Source of the DNA: an uncultured Blautia sp.
GTDB lineage: Bacteria; Bacillota; Clostridia; Lachnospirales; Lachnospiraceae
NCBI GenBank assembly: GCA_900551465.1
Contig: URWL01000035.1
Location: 1 to 10,790 of the forward strand
Length of the DNA stretch: 10,790 nt
Reading direction: 5' to 3'
Under the pieces are notes generated by a model that saw nothing but the letters and a program-made list of their open reading frames with translations, was not told the DNA's origin and searched no databases. This document shows positions 5,880 through 10,790 of the stretch, piece after piece; positions within the stretch are counted from its first letter, which is position 1, and each line of letters opens with the position of its first letter. The translations under genes and the position numbers were made by a program.

Positions 5880-5909
5880 GAAAACAGCCCCGGTATCAAC
5901 CGGAGCTGT
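5878..5909 (-). terminator. Intrinsic terminator after the acidic-tail membrane protein gene
   Basis: A 10-bp stem, ACAGCTCCGG-6-CCGGGGCTGT on the minus strand (5909-5900 with 5893-5884), has a single U-G pair and is followed by TTTCTT. It begins 7 bases after the stop codon. The U-G pair, which would be A-C on the plus strand, indicates that the minus strand is the functional direction. Confidence 0.88.
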
Positions 5910-5915
5910 CGGTTT

Positions 5916-6143
5916 TTATTCTTCCTCGTCCTCAAAATAATCGTCGAAGTCATCATCAAAATCTTCTTCAAAATCTTCCAGATAATCCGGTGTAAAGAAA
6001 CGATAAACAGCAAAGGCAATTCCTGCTACTGCAGCAACGGCGCCAATAATGGCCAACACCCAGAGGACTGTATTTTTCTGTTTGTCATCTTCTTTTTTCT
6101 TTAAAACTGCCAGTAACTCTTCGATTTTAGTATTCATGTTCAT
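5916..6143 (-). CDS. Small single-pass membrane protein with acidic, phenylalanine-spaced tail
   Basis: This 75-aa protein has three parts. Residues 1-24 form a charged amphipathic segment (KIEELLAVLKKKEDDKQK). Residues 25-48 form one membrane helix rich in A, V and I. Residues 52-75 form a strongly acidic tail with 15 of its last 20 residues D or E. Phenylalanines recur every four residues (F58, F62, F66, F70), giving an EDF/DDF pattern. I do not recognise a family. The topology is probably a short N-terminal part on one side of the membrane and the acidic tail on the other; the basic residues before the helix suggest the N-terminus is cytoplasmic. The ATG at 6143 is chosen over an in-frame TTG at 6209 because GAGG lies upstream and the hydrophobic layout is complete. 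It has its own leader and terminator, so it is probably monocistronic. Confidence 0.75.
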   Translation of the reverse strand: MNMNTKIEELLAVLKKKEDDKQKNTVLWVLAIIGAVAAVAGIAFAVYRFFTPDYLEDFEEDFDDDFDDYFEDEEE

Positions 6144-6170
6144 ATGCGCACCATCCTCTCTTTTTTCCGT

Positions 6171-6224
6171 CGGCATACTCACTGCCGTCACACAGGCAGT
6201 TCCCCGCAAAAACGTTTCCTGCCT
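6171..6224 (-). promoter_or_regulatory. Leader with competing hairpins upstream of the acidic-tail gene
   Basis: On the minus strand four complementary blocks occur in order: AGGCAG (6224-6219), CTGCCT (6199-6194), CGGCAG (6187-6182) and TGCCG (6175-6171). Blocks 1:2 and 3:4 can form two hairpins together, or block 2 can instead pair with block 3 (5 bp, 8-base loop). This mutual exclusion is the layout of attenuators and riboswitches, close to a ribosome binding site. The stems are only 5-6 bp, and no ligand-binding core is recognised. Confidence 0.3.
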
Positions 6225-6238
6225 ACATTGATCTATAG

Positions 6239-6251
6239 GTTATAGTATAAC
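6239..6251 (-). promoter_or_regulatory. Candidate -10 within a palindrome for the acidic-tail gene
   Basis: TATACT on the minus strand (6249-6244) is a good -10. The element 17 bases upstream, TGGTAA, is a weak -35. The -10 sits inside a perfect 13-base palindrome, GTTATA-G-TATAAC, which might bind a regulator. A start near 6237 would give a leader of about 94 bases containing the competing hairpins. Confidence 0.4.
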
Positions 6252-6288
6252 ACCAACCGTAAGATTTTACCATAAGATATATAAAATT

Positions 6289-8517
6289 TTAGATTTTCTT
6301 AAGCTTTGCAAAACCGGCAAACATCTTCTTTATTCCTACACGGTCGAAATCTACCGTAACCTCATAATCTCTTCCGCCTTCAACAATATCCTTGACCATG
6401 CCTACACCAAACTTCACATGGCGTACTGTATCTCCTACTCCATAATCCAGAGAATCGGCCTTTTTCACCGTAAAGCTCTGCGGCTGGAATGCCTTTGACT
6501 GAAATGCCATTTTCATCTGCATATAACTGCTTTTTGCAGAAGAAGTTTCCTGTATTTTTGGTTTTTTCTCCTGAATGGTATGTCCAAGTTCCACCAGTTC
6601 CCTTGGAATTTCTCTGACAAACCGGGACACGCGGTTGTACTGTGTCTCTCCTCTGATCATCCTCTGCTGTGCACAGGTGAGGGTAAGGTCTTTCATAGCT
6701 CTTGTGATCCCCACATAGCAAAGACGGCGTTCCTCCTCCATATCTGAAAGATCTCCGGAAAAAATACACATACTGCTTGGAAACACCCCGTCTTCCATTC
6801 CTGCCAGATATACATAAGGAAATTCCAGTCCTTTAGCGCTATGTAACGTCATCAGAAGAACATAATCCTGATCCGGATCTACAGAGTCAATATCCGCGAT
6901 CAGTGCAATCTCTTCCAAAAATCCGGATAAAGAAGCCTCTCTTCCCTCTGCAGCCATAGCTTCCTGATAAGAAACGGTCTTGGAGATCAGCTCATCGATA
7001 TTTTCCAGTCTTGCTCTGGATTCTTCCGTATCTTCTTCTCTTAATTCATCTGCATATCCGGTAAGATCAATGATCTCCTCCAGGAGCTCCTGAACCGTAT
7101 AGGCAGCTGCCTTGCTTTTCAGTGACTGGATAAAAGTAACAAAACCATCGATCTTGGACTGGGCACGTCCGATGGACGGAATTTCCTCTGACACACGGAG
7201 CGCATCATAAAAGCTGACCTGCATATGATCTGCATATTCCTGAACTCTTCCAATGGTGGTGGCTCCTATCCCTCTTTTCGGTACATTCAGAATACGGCGA
7301 ACAGCCAGATCATCTGCCGCATTATCTATAGTTTTCATATAAGACAGCAGATCCTTGATCTCTTTACGGGCGTAGAAGTTCACACCGCCAACGATCTTAT
7401 AGGGAATATTGGCCAGAAGACATTTTTCTTCAAAAAGACGGGACTGGGCATTTGTCCTGTAAAGGATGGCGCAGTCACGATACCGGCATGTGCCTTCCCT
7501 ATGTTTTTTGGATATATCTCCAACAACATACTCGGCTTCCTCAAATCCATTCATAAACTGACGGAAATGAAGCTTATCCCCCTCAGGATTCTCTGTCCAC
7601 AGAGTCTTTGGCTTACGCTCTGTATTATTGGCGATCACGTCATTGGCTGCATTAAGGATATTCTGGGTAGAGCGGTAATTCTGTTCCAGACGGATCACCT
7701 TTGCGTCCGGAAATACCCGTTCGAATCCAAGGATGTTTCCGATATTAGCGCCACGGAATTTATAAATTGACTGGTCATCATCACCTACCACACAGAGATT
7801 TCCATAACGGGAAGCCAGAAGGCTGACAAATTTAAACTGTACCGTATTGGTATCCTGGTACTCGTCTACCATAATATAGCGGAAACGCTCCTGATACTGC
7901 TCCAGTACCTGATCGCAGTGCTGAAACAATTCCACTGTTTTTACGATCAGATCATCAAAATCAAGGGCATTATTCCTTCTTAAAGAATTCTGGTATTCAC
8001 GGTAGATCTCCGCAACCTTTTTCTCATTAAAGTCCGCTGCATTCAAAAGCATTTCATCCGGAGTGATCAGCTCGTCCTTGGCATGAGAGATCTGTGCCAG
8101 AAGAGAGCGTTCCTTATATTTTTTCGTATCCACATTCAGCCGTCTGCACACATCCTTCATCAGTGTCTTCTGGTCGTCTGTATCATAAATGGTAAAATTA
8201 TTATCATATCCGATCCTGTCCGCATGTCTGCGCAGAATTCTTACACAGGTAGAATGAAACGTGGAAACCCACACGCTTCCCCCGTCCATTCCCACAATCT
8301 TATCCACACGTTCCCTCATTTCCTGAGCGGCCTTGTTGGTAAAGGTAATGGCGAGGATATTCCATGGGTTCACACCCTTTTCTGCAATAAGGTAAGCAAT
8401 CCTGTGAGTCAGCACTCTGGTCTTTCCGGATCCTGCTCCTGCCAGGATCAGAAGAGGGCCTTCGGTATGGTAAACAGCCTCCTGCTGCATATTGTTCAAT
8501 GATTCATAAATACTCAT
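6289..8517 (-). CDS. pcrA: ATP-dependent DNA helicase PcrA (UvrD/Rep family, SF1A)
   Basis: This 742-aa 3'-5' DNA helicase acts in nucleotide excision repair, plasmid rolling-circle replication and removal of proteins from DNA. Motifs in order: Q motif around Q11/Q12; Walker A AGAGSGKT at 26-33; motif Ia TFTNKAA at 59-65; Walker B DEYQDTN at 218-224; motif III GDDDQSIYKFRGA at 245-257; motif IV QNYRST at 279-284; motif V TLHSAKGLEFP at 557-567; and motif VI RRLCYVGITRA at 597-607. A C-terminal Tudor-like segment, VGDTVRHVKFGVG at 694-706, is typical of Gram-positive PcrA and binds RNA polymerase. The ATG at 8517 is chosen because AGGAG sits 5 bases upstream and length matches the family. An in-frame ATG at 8619 lies upstream of the predicted transcript start. 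No clear terminator follows, so read-through into the next gene is possible. Confidence 0.96.
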   Translation of the reverse strand: MSIYESLNNMQQEAVYHTEGPLLILAGAGSGKTRVLTHRIAYLIAEKGVNPWNILAITFTNKAAQEMRERVDKIVGMDGGSVWVSTFHSTCVRILRRHADRIGYDNNFTIYDTDDQKTLMKDVCRRLNVDTKKYKERSLLAQISHAKDELITPDEMLLNAADFNEKKVAEIYREYQNSLRRNNALDFDDLIVKTVELFQHCDQVLEQYQERFRYIMVDEYQDTNTVQFKFVSLLASRYGNLCVVGDDDQSIYKFRGANIGNILGFERVFPDAKVIRLEQNYRSTQNILNAANDVIANNTERKPKTLWTENPEGDKLHFRQFMNGFEEAEYVVGDISKKHREGTCRYRDCAILYRTNAQSRLFEEKCLLANIPYKIVGGVNFYARKEIKDLLSYMKTIDNAADDLAVRRILNVPKRGIGATTIGRVQEYADHMQVSFYDALRVSEEIPSIGRAQSKIDGFVTFIQSLKSKAAAYTVQELLEEIIDLTGYADELREEDTEESRARLENIDELISKTVSYQEAMAAEGREASLSGFLEEIALIADIDSVDPDQDYVLLMTLHSAKGLEFPYVYLAGMEDGVFPSSMCIFSGDLSDMEEERRLCYVGITRAMKDLTLTCAQQRMIRGETQYNRVSRFVREIPRELVELGHTIQEKKPKIQETSSAKSSYMQMKMAFQSKAFQPQSFTVKKADSLDYGVGDTVRHVKFGVGMVKDIVEGGRDYEVTVDFDRVGIKKMFAGFAKLKKI

Positions 8518-8590
8518 AAATTCTCCTGTATCTGTTGATTCGTTGATGGTCTGTTTCTTCCGCTCTCCGGCGGCTTTTGTCATGGAATCA

Positions 8591-8619
8591 ATTTTATCAT
8601 CTGCCGGTGAAAATGACAA
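8591..8619 (-). promoter_or_regulatory. Promoter of pcrA
   Basis: On the minus strand TTGTCA (8619-8614) and TAAAAT (8596-8591) are separated by 17 bases, each one mismatch from consensus. Transcription would start near 8584, giving a leader of about 67 bases before the ATG at 8517. The -35 directly abuts the terminator stem of the upstream gene and doubles as part of its U-rich tail. Confidence 0.75.
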
Positions 8620-8652
8620 GCAGGAACAAAGAGAAATCCCCTTTGCTCCTGC
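8612..8652 (-). terminator. Intrinsic terminator of the alpha-galactosidase gene
   Basis: A 12-bp stem, GCAGGAGCAAAG with CTTTGTTCCTGC on the minus strand (8652-8641 and 8631-8620), carries one G-U pair and a 9-base loop. It is followed by TTGTCATTTT, a broken U-tract. It begins 28 bases after the stop codon. The G-U pair, a mismatch on the plus strand, supports minus-strand function. Confidence 0.75.
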
Positions 8653-8679
8653 CTGTTATTTTAGATATTTTTCTTAACC

Positions 8680-10790
8680 TTAATTCTTTAATTTCAGATA
8701 AAACTCCCAGCTCTGGTACTCCACCTTTGCCTCCGGCAGCGGAAGACCGCCGTACATCAGCGCTCCCCCTGTATATTCTCTGCCTTCCAGAAGGTAAATG
8801 CCCTCTTCTTTCAGCCCTCTTAATAATACCCGGGCAGGCGGATCGTTTGTCCTTACCTTAGATGCAACAACGCTTACCAGCGCTTCCTTCTGATCCGGAC
8901 TGACAAACTCCCAGGCGGCATAATGCCGTTCCTCAGAAGGCGCTGTCAGACGGAAGTAGTCGCCTCTCTGGATCAGTTCATAATACTCCTTAAACCGGCA
9001 GATCTGCTTTCGTATCTCTTCCTTTTCCTCTTCTGTCAGCTTAGCCGGATCCAGCTCATACCCAAAGGTTCCTGCCATAGCTACTGTTGCCCTTGTGCCA
9101 AGTGGTGTGGTCCTTCCGGTCTGATGATTAGGGCAGGCAGAAACATGCGCTCCCATAGCGCTGACCGGATAACAGAAGGAGGTTCCATACTGGATTTCCA
9201 GACGCTCAATGGCATCTGTATCATCACTGCACCAGATCTGAGGGGTATAGTGAAGCATTCCTGCATCAAATCGTCCGCCTCCACCGCTGCAGCCTTCAAT
9301 AAGCATATCCGGATATCTTCTGCCCAGACGGTCCAGAAATTCATACAGACCAAGCACATAACGATGAAGCACCTCTCCCTGACGGTCTGCAGGAAGCTGG
9401 GCAGAATATACATCACAGATGCTTCTGTTAAAGTCCCATTTCAGATAGTCCACATCTGCTTTATCCAGAACCTGTACCATCTCCTTAAAAATATGATCCC
9501 GCACATCCTGTCTGGAAAAGTCAAGAACCAGCTGATTCCGGGATCTTACCGGATTTCTTCCCGGAATCTGGAATGCCCAGTCCGGATGCGCCCGGTAAAG
9601 ATCGCTGTCCTGAGACACGCACTCCGGTTCGTACCAGATACCAAATTTCATTCCGAGACCATGAATTTTTTCTGAAAGCTCCTGCAAAGTACAGCCAAGC
9701 TTTTTCTCATTAACCTGCCAGTCTCCCAGACCGCTGTTATCATCGTCCCTTTTTCCAAACCATCCGTCATCCATAACAAAAAGCTCCACACCCATGTCTG
9801 CCGCATCCTTTGCCATGGCGATCAGTTTATCCCCGGTAAAATCAAAGTATGTACCTTCCCAGTTATTGATCAGCACCGGTCTCCTTGCATTTTTGAATTT
9901 TCCTCTGCACAGATTATTTCTAATTGCCCGGTGAAAAACATGGGTCATTTTTTCAAAACCTTTGTCGCTGTAGACCAGCGCAGCCTCCGGCGCATAAAAA
10001 CTTTCTCCCTTTTCCAGCTTATATCGGAAATTTCCCGGGTGGATGCCCATCAGCACTCTTGTCTGATTGAACTGATCTTTTTCCGCTTCTGCCAGAAAAT
10101 TCCCGCTGTACAAAAGAGAAAATCCATAGCAGTTTCCCTGGGTCTCTGATGCCTTCGGATCTGCAACCATCACAAATGGATTGTACTGGTGGCTGGAGGT
10201 TCCCCGAACTCCGCCTGCCGACTGGATACCATGATGTATGGCAGTTCTGGATACCTGACGCTCCATTTCATGTCTTCCATAAAAGGTCATCCAGTCCCAG
10301 TTTCCGTAAGGCTGATCCAGGCATAAAGACATGACACGTTCCAGGTACACCGGATCTTCTCCGCAGTTTTCCACAGAAACTGTTCTTGTCATAAGATCCA
10401 GTTCCTCAAACACACCATAAAAAAGCTTTACAAGAAGATTTTTTCTTTCATTTTTCATGGTGATCACAAGAGTCTCCGCCTGTCCCGGATTCTCTTCATA
10501 AAAAGCCGGAAGTCCGGGAATCTGATATTTTCCTTCCAGAATCTCATAACCTTCATATCTCAGATCTACAGCAGAAGATCCGTACACATCTCTCACAGCC
10601 AGAGCACTTTCCCGGTAATCGCCGCCCCCAAAGCAGGAATACTCCTGAGGAAGCGTATCCAGAGAATACGTCCTGTCCATTCCAGCCTCATAAGGATTTC
10701 CGGAAAATCCATGGTCTCTTTTCTGGATTAGGTATGAAAAATCCATATTCTCTGTTCTTTTTCCATAATACGTGTGAAGAAGGACGCCCA
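8680..10790 (-). CDS. Alpha-galactosidase, glycoside hydrolase family 36 (start outside window)
   Basis: This enzyme hydrolyses terminal alpha-1,6-galactose from melibiose, raffinose and stachyose by a retaining mechanism. The frame stays open to the right edge: 14 codons before the ATG at 10746 read in frame as GVLLHTYYGKRTEN, and HTYYGKR fits the family N-terminus, so that ATG is internal. Counting from it, the N-terminal beta-sandwich covers about 1-280 and the catalytic barrel about 285-600. MDDGWFGKRDD lies at 325-335. The nucleophile D438 is in KWDFNR, and CSGGGGRFD is at 486-494. The acid/base D508 is in WCSDDTD. The 70-residue spacing between D438 and D508 matches the D478/D548 pair of Geobacillus AgaA, suggesting about 25 residues are missing. 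A C-terminal beta domain ends the protein. No signal peptide can be judged. No neighbouring sugar transporter is in view. Confidence 0.94.
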   Translation of the reverse strand, partial: GVLLHTYYGKRTENMDFSYLIQKRDHGFSGNPYEAGMDRTYSLDTLPQEYSCFGGGDYRESALAVRDVYGSSAVDLRYEGYEILEGKYQIPGLPAFYEENPGQAETLVITMKNERKNLLVKLFYGVFEELDLMTRTVSVENCGEDPVYLERVMSLCLDQPYGNWDWMTFYGRHEMERQVSRTAIHHGIQSAGGVRGTSSHQYNPFVMVADPKASETQGNCYGFSLLYSGNFLAEAEKDQFNQTRVLMGIHPGNFRYKLEKGESFYAPEAALVYSDKGFEKMTHVFHRAIRNNLCRGKFKNARRPVLINNWEGTYFDFTGDKLIAMAKDAADMGVELFVMDDGWFGKRDDDNSGLGDWQVNEKKLGCTLQELSEKIHGLGMKFGIWYEPECVSQDSDLYRAHPDWAFQIPGRNPVRSRNQLVLDFSRQDVRDHIFKEMVQVLDKADVDYLKWDFNRSICDVYSAQLPADRQGEVLHRYVLGLYEFLDRLGRRYPDMLIEGCSGGGGRFDAGMLHYTPQIWCSDDTDAIERLEIQYGTSFCYPVSAMGAHVSACPNHQTGRTTPLGTRATVAMAGTFGYELDPAKLTEEEKEEIRKQICRFKEYYELIQRGDYFRLTAPSEERHYAAWEFVSPDQKEALVSVVASKVRTNDPPARVLLRGLKEEGIYLLEGREYTGGALMYGGLPLPEAKVEYQSWEFYLKLKN

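Noticed and set aside
7225..7770. 181-codon plus-strand open frame opposite pcrA
   Set aside because: It is a shadow of the helicase motif region; no independent coding evidence.
8518..8619. 34-residue N-terminal extension of PcrA from the ATG at 8619
   Set aside because: The added residues do not fit the family, AGGAG is well placed for the ATG at 8517, and the promoter at 8591-8619 overlaps the extension's start.
8923..9675. 250-codon plus-strand open frame opposite the alpha-galactosidase
   Set aside because: It lies across the GH36 catalytic barrel in antisense, has no recognisable domain and no convincing ribosome binding site.

Overview
The window looks like chromosome from an anaerobic Gram-positive gut bacterium of the Clostridia, most likely Lachnospiraceae (Blautia/Ruminococcus/Dorea-like). 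This is inferred from moderate-to-low GC content, strong AGGAG-type ribosome binding sites, and the gene types: a PcrA helicase, an RlmCD-like rRNA methyltransferase with a TRAM domain, a GH36 alpha-galactosidase, and a small zinc/cadmium efflux operon. Every gene supported here lies on the minus strand, so transcription runs from high to low coordinates. No rRNA, tRNA, CRISPR array, transposase or phage gene was seen.

Layout in transcription order, right to left. (1) A GH36 alpha-galactosidase runs off the right edge; its reading frame is open to base 10790, so its start is outside. A hairpin terminator follows it. (2) pcrA, an SF1A DNA helicase, has its own near-consensus promoter directly abutting that terminator. 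(3) A 75-aa single-pass membrane protein has a strikingly acidic, phenylalanine-spaced tail. It is preceded by a leader with competing hairpins and followed by a strong terminator. (4) rlmD (23S rRNA m5U methyltransferase) and an AI-2E/YtvI-type membrane protein are tightly coupled, 6 bp apart. They are followed by an intergenic block holding a long inverted repeat (probable bidirectional terminator) and a GC-rich structured island of unknown function. (5) A metal-resistance unit comprises a free-standing 72-aa HMA metal-binding protein, a Zn/Cd/Pb-type P1B ATPase that lacks its own HMA domain, and an ArsR/SmtB/CadC-family repressor placed last, closed by a perfect 10-bp-stem terminator. (6) The first 21 codons of another minus-strand gene run off the left edge, with promoter and ribosome binding site visible.

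The best-supported regulatory story is the metal unit. A promoter with perfect TTGACA and TATAAT boxes at 17-bp spacing is followed, at about +3 to +24, by a near-perfect 22-bp palindrome of the SmtB/CzrA/CadC operator type. The repressor at the end of the same unit keeps both metal sites known in the family. The simplest model is that Zn/Cd/Pb releases the repressor, the HMA protein and pump are made, and more repressor is produced to shut the unit off.

Most of the window is ordinary core and accessory metabolism, and I see no clearly new multi-gene system. The places that merit a second look are the GC-rich island at 3018-3118, the 17-bp-arm inverted repeat at 3146-3220, the intergenic stem-loop between the HMA gene and the pump, the competing hairpins upstream of the acidic membrane protein, and the possible leader ORF overlapping the rlmD start.
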